A DNA stretch of 64,000 nucleotides from an uncultured Bacteroidales bacterium (GTDB lineage: Bacteria > Bacteroidota > Bacteroidia > Bacteroidales > Paludibacteraceae): contig ONND01000003.1 of NCBI GenBank assembly GCA_900319105.1, positions 1-64,000 on the forward strand, in the 5' to 3' direction. The translations under genes were made by a program, and so were the position numbers. The first letter of the stretch is position 1. Each line of letters starts with the position of its first letter. The notes under the pieces are model-generated. The model worked only from the letters and a program-made list of their open reading frames with translations, was not told the origin of the DNA and did not search any database. Positions 7,600-14,712 of the stretch are shown piece after piece.

Positions 7600-8919
7600 T
7601 TATATCAATGCCTTATCTATGCCGAGTAAGAATGGTATCACTCCCATAAAGGTTACTCCTTCGTCATTCATCCATGGATGCGTATTGCCATCCAGAATCA
7701 CAATCTTGCGGAAAGAGTCGCGTATGTTACGCAGCGAGAATGTTTCCTGCTCCATTTTTTCCTTCGTATCCACATTCAATGCAGACTGAATATATAGTTG
7801 CTCGGAACCTGTATTGACGATAAAATCAATCTCGTATTGCGACTGTTGGCGTTTGCCGTCCACCACTCTTTCCACTTCCACCACGCCGACATCTACCCGG
7901 TAGCCTCTTCGTATCAACTCATTGTATATCATGTTTTCCATCAGATGGCTGCGCTCTTGCTGGCGGAAATTAAGCCGTGCATTGCGAAGCCCCAGATCCA
8001 TCGCATAATACTTCTTGATATTCTCGAAATAGCGTTTCCCTTTTACATCGTAGCGTTCTGCGTGAGAAATGAGATAGGCATCTTCCAAATACTCCAAATA
8101 GCCTTTGATGGTTTTATCCGTAGTCTTATGTGCCATAACGGATGTTATTGTGTTGGCAAACTTATAGGGGTTGGATAGCGAACCGATTGATGAATACACA
8201 GCATCCGTCAACGCATCAATAATAACATCGTCCTTTAGTTTGTGGCGCTCTACAATATCCTTCATATACACATTCTTGTGCAGCCCCGCCAGATAATTGC
8301 GTTTCTCCTGCTCATTGGGCTCAAGTACAGCTAATGGCATGCCGCCGAACTCCAGATACCGGTCCAATGCATCCCGTTTGTCCATTCCGGCGTAAGCATA
8401 ATACTCTGCGAAGGAAAGCGGGTAAACCTTGATTTCACTACCACGGTCACGGAAATAAGTTACGATATCCGATGACAGCATCTTGCTATTACTGCCGGTA
8501 ACATATACATCTATATTCGGTTGTTTACGCAAGCCGTTTAAGATGTCATAGAACGTAATATATAGCAGCTCTCTGTCTTCTTCAGGCACTTGTGACCAAT
8601 CTACGCCGGGAGCTTTTACTTTGGTGCACAATTGGATTTCATCTATAAAGACATAGTATTTACGCCGTTTGTTTGCGCATTTTGCCATTACATACTCATA
8701 TAACGTATTAGGGTTACGATATTTAGTATTAGCCGTATCTTCCAAATCTATTTCCACGAAACAATCATTCTTAACGCCTTTATTGATAAGAAATTGCTTG
8801 TACAGATGGGATAGAAGGAACGACTTGCCGGAACGTCTTATACCGGTAATTATCTTCACTTTACCATTCCAACTTTTGGCGAAAAGCCGCTCTACATACT
8901 CGTTTCTTTGTATATCCAT
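7600..8919 (-). CDS. AAA+ ATPase with DUF4143 domain
   Basis: A 439-residue protein. The N-terminal AAA_14 domain has Walker A ITGIRRSGKSFLL (about 24-36), Walker B YYVFIDEIQL (about 90-99) and sensor-like VYVTGSNSKML (about 139-149). The C-terminal DUF4143 region carries KYYAMDLGLRNARL and a PD-(D/E)XK-like core in YEIDFIV (about 365-371). This family is widespread in Bacteroidetes and archaea and usually stands alone; its cellular role is not settled. Its own promoter lies at 8980-9010 and a terminator follows, so it is a single-gene unit set between the T9SS cargo genes. Confidence 0.9.
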   Translation of the reverse strand: MDIQRNEYVERLFAKSWNGKVKIITGIRRSGKSFLLSHLYKQFLINKGVKNDCFVEIDLEDTANTKYRNPNTLYEYVMAKCANKRRKYYVFIDEIQLCTKVKAPGVDWSQVPEEDRELLYITFYDILNGLRKQPNIDVYVTGSNSKMLSSDIVTYFRDRGSEIKVYPLSFAEYYAYAGMDKRDALDRYLEFGGMPLAVLEPNEQEKRNYLAGLHKNVYMKDIVERHKLKDDVIIDALTDAVYSSIGSLSNPYKFANTITSVMAHKTTDKTIKGYLEYLEDAYLISHAERYDVKGKRYFENIKKYYAMDLGLRNARLNFRQQERSHLMENMIYNELIRRGYRVDVGVVEVERVVDGKRQQSQYEIDFIVNTGSEQLYIQSALNVDTKEKMEQETFSLRNIRDSFRKIVILDGNTHPWMNDEGVTFMGVIPFLLGIDKALI

Positions 8920-8979
8920 AATGTGTTTGTATTACGAATTATGTCGCAATTACGACCGCTTTCGGATTGAAATCCGCTG

Positions 8980-9010
8980 CAAAGGTACAACAAATTTTGC
9001 AAATATGCAA
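8980..9010 (-). promoter_or_regulatory. Promoter of the DUF4143 ATPase gene
   Basis: Minus-strand TTG (9010-9008), 20 bp, TACCTTTG (8987-8980). The -33 region reads TTGCATATTTGCAA, an inverted repeat seen at other promoters here. Confidence 0.85.
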
Positions 9011-9040
9011 GCGTTTTGGTAAAAAAACTTGATTTTTTAC

Positions 9041-9063
9041 GGTAATCCAATATGTCAAAGAGC
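9041..9063 (-). repeat. Dispersed repeat copy 2
   Basis: Minus strand GCTCTTTGACATATTGG then ATTACC; same family as 2469-2490 and 11961-11984. It sits between the LRR gene terminator hairpin and the DUF4143 promoter. Confidence 0.6.
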
Positions 9064-9086
9064 ATTCAGCTTTTCGGCTTTTGTAA

Positions 9087-9113
9087 CCATGCAGGGTAAT
9101 CAGCCCTGCATGG
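9087..9113 (-). terminator. Hairpin after the second LRR gene
   Basis: CCATGCAGGG pairs with CCCTGCATGG (10 bp, 7-nt loop), 10 bp beyond the stop at 9123. No proper T run follows on the minus strand, so it may be a weak terminator or an mRNA 3' stabiliser. Confidence 0.55.
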
Positions 9114-9122
9114 CTTAAGGGC

Positions 9123-11573
9123 TTAGCGCACTCGTGTGCCAAGGATGTTATAAATCTTTCCGTCACGGAGGATGTAGAGGACACCATTATCAATGACTTT
9201 GGTACAAGGTACATTATTCCATTGTACATTGTCAATGCCTTCGCTAATTGGATTAGCCGGATCTTGGAAGAGTGCCTTCAGATAGGTATCTCCGGTAACC
9301 TGGATGGTACGGGTAGCATTTTTATCTCCGTCAGACCAACGAACGAACTCAAATCCTTCTTTTGCAATAGCGGCAATCTGTGTAGATGGGTCTGCGCAAT
9401 CAGGGATTCTGGTCATCATCGTCGTACCCATGTTATAATCATTGGGTTCGATCTTGAACAAGTACCCGAGCACACCGTCGTTTTGACAACTATGATCTTT
9501 CTCTTTGAACATAGCGCTGATGTTCACATCTTTGTTTACCTCGTTCCAGTTACGCGGGTTTTCAGTAATGCCGTCACTCCAGATGACAAATTCGTAGCCA
9601 GTCTTCGGACGGGCGTATGCGCGTCCGGAGGGGTTGTCACAGGTTGGTACAGTAACGTCAACCGAGCCGAAAACCTCATTATCCGGAACGGCGCTGAACA
9701 TATAGGGGAAGATACCATCCTTGTCGCATCCATGTTCGCCTTGTGTAAAGAGTGCGGAAATATTCACGTCCTCCGTCACTTCGCTCCATACACGCGGGTT
9801 CTCGGTTTCACCGTCACTCCAGATCATAAAGACATATCCGGAAGCCGTGTTTGCACGGGCATAAACACGTGCAGAAGGATTGTCGCAATCAGGGGCTTTG
9901 GCTATCTCCACCGTACCGGTCACTTTGCTGGTGCTGACCACATTGAACTGATAGGGGAAAACGCCATTAGTAGCGCAGTCTGCCGCCACGAAATGGGCTT
10001 GCAGATTCATGTTCCGGTCCACGGTGGCTATAGAAGTAACCGCTTGATAGGAATACACCACGCTATTATCCTCATCATACCATGCCTCAAACGCATATCC
10101 GGCGTACGGATAGGCTGCTATCTGAGCAGACGCATCATCGCAACTTGGTGCTTTTAGCACGTCTACAGAACCAGCCTCCGGCATATTGGCTGTTATGTTC
10201 AACTGATAAGGGAAAACACCATTGGTACCGCAGTCTGCCGCTTCCCAATTGGCAACCAAGTGCATATCTTCAGTAACAGCCGGAATATTGGCAGTTGCTT
10301 GCAGCGAATAAAGCACATTACCATTATTGGCATCGGTCCATCCCGCAAAAGTATATCCAGCGTACGGATAGGCGGCAATAGACGCAGAGGCGTCACTGCA
10401 ATCCGGGGCTTTGGTAATCGATATGGAGCCTTTGTTCTCGTCTGCGTTCTCAATCTTAAATAAATAAGGGAACTTACCATTGACCGAACAATCATTTGCC
10501 ACGAACAGCGCGGAGAGGTGAATCTTTGTATTGGTATTGATTTCTCCTTCACTCCACGTACGAGGGTTCTGCTGATTTCCGTCTGACCACTGATAGAACG
10601 AATATTTCTCATTAGGATATGCCGCGATTGTAGCTGTCATATCGTTGCAATCGGGTGCTTTGACGATAACAACGGAGCCCATCGTCTCATCCGCACTAAC
10701 TACCCGGAACTCGTTATCCCACTCTTCCTCAATAGTTACATTTGCCCAATAACCTCCTGCACCTGTAATAACCGTCGAATAGCCACACGGCATGATGAAC
10801 TTGGCGGTAGAAGGCATGTTATTGAAAGTTGTAGCAGTTACGGTAGGTGCAATACCGGACCATCCGTGCAGATATACTTTCTCAAGGTTAGTACAATTAG
10901 CAAATACCTCGTTACCAAAATTTTTAATAGAACGCGTAGCCTGATAAGGCATACCGAAATGAATCTCTTTGAGTGCGCTACAATTCAAGAAGAAATGATC
11001 CGGCAATTTCTCGATGGTTCGTGGCAGAACAATGAGTTGCAGGCCGGAACAGTCCATAAAAGCACCGATAGCAGTGGAGAAATTACATTGTGTGGCGTCG
11101 TACTGAGCAAACTCCACCGTCGCCAACCGGCCGTTGTTGCTGAAGATATATTCTCCAACCAATGTCACTGTTGAAGAACTGAACGAGACTTTCGCCAAAT
11201 ATGGGCAATTGGAGAAGGCATAACGGTTAATCGTAATGTCATCGCTTGCCAATGTTACTTGCTGTAAGTTGGCGCACCCATAGAATGCATGGTGCTCAAT
11301 AGTGGTGACGTTGTAATCATTACCGCCGTACGAGACAGTAGCAGGAATAGTAATACTACCTGACACATAGTCCGCATTACCGGAAGCGCCATCTGCTACT
11401 TTCGGCAATACAACTGCGCTACGCATGTCTATACCTAATGATGGATAGGTGTCATGCGTGAGTTGATAATACAACCCACCAATTTGTGTTTTCTCGGCAA
11501 TTACTTCGCTGCCGGCAAACGCCATTGTGCATGTCATGAGGCAAGCACAGAAGGATAATAAAAATTTTCTCAT
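9123..11573 (-). CDS. Secreted BspA-like LRR protein with B-repeats and T9SS sorting domain (paralog)
   Basis: From the ATG at 11573 (upstream ATG at 11579 is part of the leader) the protein has 816 residues and is a paralog of the 2891-5359 product with the same order of parts. A signal peptide (about 1-20) is followed by LRR_5 repeats (about 70-260, with AFYGCANLQQVTL), then six to seven B-repeats of about 80-85 residues (YPYAGYAFEAWYDED, GYEFVIWSDG). Several repeats here are of the WSDG...NPRxW subtype, which is rare in the other copy. The C-terminus VIDNGVLYILRDGKIY then NILGTRVR is a T9SS type A sorting domain. Export by the T9SS and a surface adhesion or binding role are inferred. Confidence 0.88.
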   Translation of the reverse strand: MRKFLLSFCACLMTCTMAFAGSEVIAEKTQIGGLYYQLTHDTYPSLGIDMRSAVVLPKVADGASGNADYVSGSITIPATVSYGGNDYNVTTIEHHAFYGCANLQQVTLASDDITINRYAFSNCPYLAKVSFSSSTVTLVGEYIFSNNGRLATVEFAQYDATQCNFSTAIGAFMDCSGLQLIVLPRTIEKLPDHFFLNCSALKEIHFGMPYQATRSIKNFGNEVFANCTNLEKVYLHGWSGIAPTVTATTFNNMPSTAKFIMPCGYSTVITGAGGYWANVTIEEEWDNEFRVVSADETMGSVVIVKAPDCNDMTATIAAYPNEKYSFYQWSDGNQQNPRTWSEGEINTNTKIHLSALFVANDCSVNGKFPYLFKIENADENKGSISITKAPDCSDASASIAAYPYAGYTFAGWTDANNGNVLYSLQATANIPAVTEDMHLVANWEAADCGTNGVFPYQLNITANMPEAGSVDVLKAPSCDDASAQIAAYPYAGYAFEAWYDEDNSVVYSYQAVTSIATVDRNMNLQAHFVAADCATNGVFPYQFNVVSTSKVTGTVEIAKAPDCDNPSARVYARANTASGYVFMIWSDGETENPRVWSEVTEDVNISALFTQGEHGCDKDGIFPYMFSAVPDNEVFGSVDVTVPTCDNPSGRAYARPKTGYEFVIWSDGITENPRNWNEVNKDVNISAMFKEKDHSCQNDGVLGYLFKIEPNDYNMGTTMMTRIPDCADPSTQIAAIAKEGFEFVRWSDGDKNATRTIQVTGDTYLKALFQDPANPISEGIDNVQWNNVPCTKVIDNGVLYILRDGKIYNILGTRVR

Positions 11574-11617
11574 AAGCATTGTTGGCGGTTATATCCCATC
11601 GCCCCATCGGTTTTAAA
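11571..11617 (-). promoter_or_regulatory. Conserved T9SS-cargo leader element, copy C
   Basis: Same core as copy B, GGCG, ATGGGATATAAC, CGCC, ending in ATGCTTATG at the start codon. Its upstream flank (AACAAACAATC and further) is also shared with the orphan copy at 24520-24558. Confidence 0.65.
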
Positions 11618-11688
11618 GATTGTTTGTTAATATGGTTGGTTAGTTGTTGTTTTGTAATTGCTTCAATATATATCAGCATATCGGTGAT

Positions 11689-11741
11689 TGCACTAAAAAA
11701 TGCATATTTATGTAAAATCTGCACTAAAAAGATGCATATTT
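11689..11741. repeat. Two 21-bp direct repeats 31 bp apart upstream of the second LRR gene
   Basis: TGCACTAAAAAATGCATATT (11689-11708) and TGCACTAAAAAGATGCATAT (11720-11739) are near copies spaced about three helical turns. They lie 70-120 bp upstream of leader copy C, the position of an operator. No regulator is identified. Confidence 0.55.
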
Positions 11742-11752
11742 TGCGGAATTAC

Positions 11753-11783
11753 TTGTGTATTCCAAATATTTGTTGTACCTTCG
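11753..11783 (+). promoter_or_regulatory. Variant promoter with TACCTTCG -7 box
   Basis: TTG at 11753-11755, 20 bp, then TACCTTCG at 11776-11783, continuing GACGCCG. The -7 box differs from the usual TACCTTTG at one base. The same variant and following bases occur at 34897-34884 on the minus strand. Confidence 0.55.
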
Positions 11784-11799
11784 GACGCCGAATAGAGTT

Positions 11800-11829
11800 C
11801 ACCAATTGGTGGACCACCGTTTAGTAAAC
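11800..11829. repeat. Cluster of three adjacent or overlapping palindromes
   Basis: CACCAATTGGTG (11800-11811), GGTGGACCACC (11808-11818) and GTTTAGTAAAC (11819-11829) are each perfect inverted repeats. They lie just downstream of the variant promoter and could fold in RNA or act as a protein site. The rest of 11618-12014 holds only the repeats, promoter and small frame listed separately. Confidence 0.6.
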
Positions 11830-11863
11830 CACCTAATTGTTTGTAAATTAAAAGATTAATACG

Positions 11864-11965
11864 ATGAAAAAAGAAGCGAAGCCGGCATCAATGATCTGCT
11901 CATGCAATGCACTCCGCTATTTTCTTGCAGACCCCGTTATGAAGCTGTGGCTTCAGCATCGGTAA
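11864..11965 (+). CDS. Possible 33-residue peptide downstream of the variant promoter
   Basis: ATG at 11864 opens a 33-codon frame starting M-K-K-E-A-K-P and ending LWLQHR with TAA at 11963-11965. It follows an A-rich leader and the promoter at 11753-11783, and its stop codon falls in dispersed repeat copy 3. There is no similarity I recognise and the frame could be chance; the transcript may instead act as RNA. Confidence 0.25.
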   Translation: MKKEAKPASMICSCNALRYFLADPVMKLWLQHR

Positions 11966-11984
11966 TCCGAATATGTCAAAGATC
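11961..11984 (-). repeat. Dispersed repeat copy 3
   Basis: Minus strand GATCTTTGACATATTCGG then ATTACC, 30 bp after the stop of the AraC-type regulator gene. Same family as 2469-2490 and 9041-9063. Confidence 0.6.
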
Positions 11985-12014
11985 GTAGATATATACGCCA
12001 AAAGGCGGAACGCA

Positions 12015-13793
12015 TTATTTATGCGCACCGTCTATAGGGTCTGCGAAGGTTTGTTTTTGTCCGTTATGCCGCTCTTCGCTGTGGGGGGGGGTAATTTCAG
12101 TATCCGGGGTTTGTAACCTCACTTCACTCGGCTTGATACCATAATAACGTGCAAAAGCACGGGTGAAATTGGTCATCAATGTGTAGCCGCATTTCTCCGC
12201 CACCTCGGCTATCGTAATATCCCGGTAGTTGAGAAGCAGATATTTCGCCTTCTTCATCCTCACCTGCGTGAAATAAACCTGCGGGGTGACGCCCAGCGTC
12301 TTGGTCAGCCTGCGGCGAAGCGTCTGCTCCGTGGTATGCATACGGCTTGACACTGACTTGAGGTCCGTGTTACCATTCTCCATCTCCTCGTCGATAGCAC
12401 GAGTCAGCTCTTCCATGAAAGTACGGTCGTCATCCGTGAGCACATTCAGATTCGGAACACTCTCAATAGCCATATTTCTGTAGAGGCGGTTAATCTCGTT
12501 GTAACGGGTCTGAAGAGAATGGATATCCTGCTCGTAGCTATGCTCCTTGCGTTTACTTCTGAGGTAGGTGACCCATGCGCCGATACCGAAGAGCACAAGG
12601 ATTCCCAACAGGACGAAAGCAATCAACAGAAAGATATGCCTGGTCTGTTTAGCCCTTTCCGCCTCTTTCTGCAAGAGGTCGTTATGGTACAAAGCGTTAT
12701 ACCGGCTGATAGTCTCACTTGTCTGCTGCTGATAGACGGAGTCACGCAGTTGTTTGGCACGCTCCAGATGCAACATCGCCTCGTCCGGAGCACTATGTTT
12801 GAGCGTCTTGTACATCCCTTCACGCGCGTGCGATTCATTATACATATCGCCTTGCGAGAAGAATAATGCGGCGGCTTCACGGTAGTATTCCGCCGCCTCG
12901 CTGTCCTTTCCCTTGGAAGCAAGGATGTCGCCCATCTGGTTCATGCAAATGCCTAACGAGTGCTTGTTGCCGGCAGCCTCCAGAAGCGGCATGGCCTCTT
13001 CGAGAGACCGCTGTGCATCGTCTATCCGTGACAGACCCAGTTCGGCATTCGCCACCTGCGAGAGACGCACACCGATCTTGGCGCTGTCGCCACGCTCACG
13101 CTCTATCTCCAATGCCCGACGTGCATAGGACAGCGACTGCTCCTCATCGCCCATACCGCGGTACATCTCCGATGCTGTGCCGAACAACACCGCCCTGCGA
13201 GCCATGTTCTGCGTCAGGCTGTTGGCGGCAATTGCTTCTAAGATATATTTCTCAGCTTCTTGCGGTTTTCCCGCCGCAACAAAGATACTGGCTATATTAT
13301 TCAGCGTCGAACTCAGCTGGTCGTAATCACCTCCCTTGCTGTCTATCTCGTAGCAGATATGTAACGCATCAGCCGCCTTGTCAAACTCCCCTAAACGGAA
13401 ATACGCCGCGCCAAGCAGACTATAGACATCCCCCTTGGAGTTGACGTCCACCTTCTCCGAACATGCTTCAGCCGCACGGGAGCAATACGCTGTTGCTTGG
13501 CTGTATTGCCCGTCGCTGTAGTACCACTCCGCGATATAGTAATAGACGTTCACATCCACGGAATCGATATGCGCATCATTCGGAAAGACAACCGATTCGT
13601 CCAAATAGTCTATCTTCTGCAAATAAGAAAAGAAATCATTTGCCAACCGGATACGTTTTTGCGCATCCGGAGTCCCGGAATACCTCTCAGCGTAGTACCT
13701 CAACTGCGTAGCAACAGCCTCTTGACCCACCAATGGAAGTACCATCCACAACACCCAAAACAAAGCTATGATTCGTGTTTTTCTCATACTCAT
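12015..13793 (-). CDS. TPR-containing membrane regulator with AraC-type DNA-binding domain
   Basis: The frame is open to 13829, but the promoter -7 box (13814-13807) lies inside those first codons, so the true start is the ATG at 13793 or 13787. That gives about 590 residues. A signal peptide or anchor at the N-terminus precedes several tetratricopeptide repeats in the periplasm (about 30-340), a transmembrane helix (HIFLLIAFVLLGILVLFGIG, about 370-390), a short coiled coil, and a cytoplasmic AraC domain (about 465-560, with ITIAEVAEKCGY and FTRAFARYYGIKPSEVR). There is no histidine kinase or receiver domain, so it is a one-component transmembrane regulator of the kind common in Bacteroidetes. 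A run of nine C residues near codon 575 (12083-12091) could alter the last 20 or so residues by slippage. Targets are unknown; the adjacent secreted-protein genes are candidates. Confidence 0.88.
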   Translation of the reverse strand: MSMRKTRIIALFWVLWMVLPLVGQEAVATQLRYYAERYSGTPDAQKRIRLANDFFSYLQKIDYLDESVVFPNDAHIDSVDVNVYYYIAEWYYSDGQYSQATAYCSRAAEACSEKVDVNSKGDVYSLLGAAYFRLGEFDKAADALHICYEIDSKGGDYDQLSSTLNNIASIFVAAGKPQEAEKYILEAIAANSLTQNMARRAVLFGTASEMYRGMGDEEQSLSYARRALEIERERGDSAKIGVRLSQVANAELGLSRIDDAQRSLEEAMPLLEAAGNKHSLGICMNQMGDILASKGKDSEAAEYYREAAALFFSQGDMYNESHAREGMYKTLKHSAPDEAMLHLERAKQLRDSVYQQQTSETISRYNALYHNDLLQKEAERAKQTRHIFLLIAFVLLGILVLFGIGAWVTYLRSKRKEHSYEQDIHSLQTRYNEINRLYRNMAIESVPNLNVLTDDDRTFMEELTRAIDEEMENGNTDLKSVSSRMHTTEQTLRRRLTKTLGVTPQVYFTQVRMKKAKYLLLNYRDITIAEVAEKCGYTLMTNFTRAFARYYGIKPSEVRLQTPDTEITPPHSEERHNGQKQTFADPIDGAHK

Positions 13794-13806
13794 TAGAAAT
13801 TTGGTG

Positions 13807-13814
13807 CAAAGGTA
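13807..13814 (-). promoter_or_regulatory. -7 element of the TPR/AraC gene
   Basis: Minus strand TACCTTTG followed by CACC, with the first in-frame ATG 14 bp downstream, implying a 5' leader of only about 8 nt. The -33 position reads TTACT, a weak match. Confidence 0.7.
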
Positions 13815-13945
13815 CTGCTTTTTTTTCAATAATCAGTAATCATTTTTTGCAAAAAAGTAATCATTTTCTTACATTCTGCATTTTTTCAGTCGATATATCG
13901 TATGTTTTCACATACAAATATCAAAAATGATTATTGATAGCATGC

Positions 13946-14133
13946 TCAAAAAAATGTTGTACCTTTGCAGCCGAAAGCCAGTGACACGCGCCACTGGCTT
14001 TCTTGCGGATGCTCCAGATGGTAGGCATAGATGTCCATCCACAGGGCATACTTGAGCGGTAACTCGAAATCCTTGAAGAGAATGCTCAGTTCTCCCTCCT
14101 GTTTTTTTTGAGCAAAAATTGATACTTGGTCAT
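13946..14133 (-). CDS. Small protein gene requiring a -1 frameshift (copy 2)
   Basis: Homolog of 2606-2790. ATG at 14133 starts M-T-K-Y-Q-F-L-L-K-K and hits TGA after 15 codons; the run before it gives A_AAA_AAC in the zero frame. In the -1 frame the product continues as EGELSILFKDFELPLKYALW, then MDIYAYHLEHPQESQWRV, and stops at 13946 for a total of 62 residues. Of seven differences from copy 1 in the shared -1 region, three are silent. The 3' end runs through a hairpin and the reverse complement of a plus-strand promoter, so it looks altered. Function is unknown; a decayed gene is the alternative. Confidence 0.45.
13960..14002 (+). ncRNA. Promoter plus perfect 11-bp hairpin, possible small RNA start
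   Basis: TACCTTTG at 13960-13967 is followed at once by GAAAGCCAGTG, an 8-nt loop and CACTGGCTTTC (13973-14002). A transcript from here would begin with a stable hairpin and run antisense to small gene copy 2. The -33 match (TTG at 13934-13936) is 23 bp away, three longer than at other promoters, so activity is uncertain. Nothing else coding was seen between 13830 and 14247. Confidence 0.4.
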
Positions 14134-14144
14134 GGAAATGAAAA

Positions 14145-14185
14145 ATGAAAAATGAAAAGGCCCACTGTTGTTGTCAGTGAGCCTT
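14145..14185 (-). terminator. Intrinsic terminator after the lipoprotein-like frame
   Basis: Minus strand AAGGCTCACTG, loop of 7, CAGTGGGCCTT (11 bp including one G-U) followed by TTCATTTTTC. Confidence 0.85.
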
Positions 14186-14247
14186 GGTAGGAATCAGATT
14201 GATTATACGCTGCAAGAAAATTAGAAAAATACAAACAAAGCCCGCAG

Positions 14248-14712
14248 TTACGGAGCGCAGACAAAGGCCGGAATGAAGGGTTCGGCGATGGTGCCGAGGC
14301 ATTCGTCGTTGAGGTAAGGGAAGGCATCCTTGTGCTCGAAGAGGTTCTTATAATGCGCAGAGTAATAACGCAGGGTAACAGAGGACGGGGTAACGCCGAT
14401 AGGCGCACCTATATAGAGGTAGAAGAGCCCCTCATCCGGAGAGGTCACGCCGAGGCATATATCGCCGGAGAAAGCAGCCAAGAGGTCGGTGTCATCCAGC
14501 ACGAAGTCCTTTGCGATATTCGGGTACTGGGCCTTGAGGTCCACCTTGACTACAGCGGTCATGGAGGAGGTGAAGTCGAACTTCTCCGGCGCCGTCCACG
14601 CGGGACGGGCGACGCTTCCATAGAGCGTTGTCTGCGGTTGAGGGTTGTCCGGTTCCTTCTCGGAATCCTTCTTGCAGCCTGCAAAAGAGGCCGGTAATGT
14701 CATATTTTTCAT
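14248..14712 (-). CDS. Lipoprotein-like module lacking its signal peptide
   Basis: A 154-codon frame. Residues 5-13 (LPASFAGCK) look like the end of a lipoprotein signal with lipobox FAGC, but the hydrophobic stretch that should precede it is absent; the sequence there instead encodes the sorting domain of the giant protein in another frame. The mature part has a phrase LLAAFSGDICLGV and LFYLYIGAP, similar in pattern to modules inside the giant proteins (VGVFAGDECRGAA and YWFLTVAGD). It overlaps the giant gene's last 221 bp. I read this as the remainder of a lipoprotein gene fused by deletion to the giant gene; a sequence or assembly error is possible. Confidence 0.55.
   Translation of the reverse strand: MKNMTLPASFAGCKKDSEKEPDNPQPQTTLYGSVARPAWTAPEKFDFTSSMTAVVKVDLKAQYPNIAKDFVLDDTDLLAAFSGDICLGVTSPDEGLFYLYIGAPIGVTPSSVTLRYYSAHYKNLFEHKDAFPYLNDECLGTIAEPFIPAFVCAP

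Noticed and set aside
13973-14002. Hairpin considered as a terminator
   Set aside because: No T run on either strand and it follows a promoter at the 5' end of the expected transcript.
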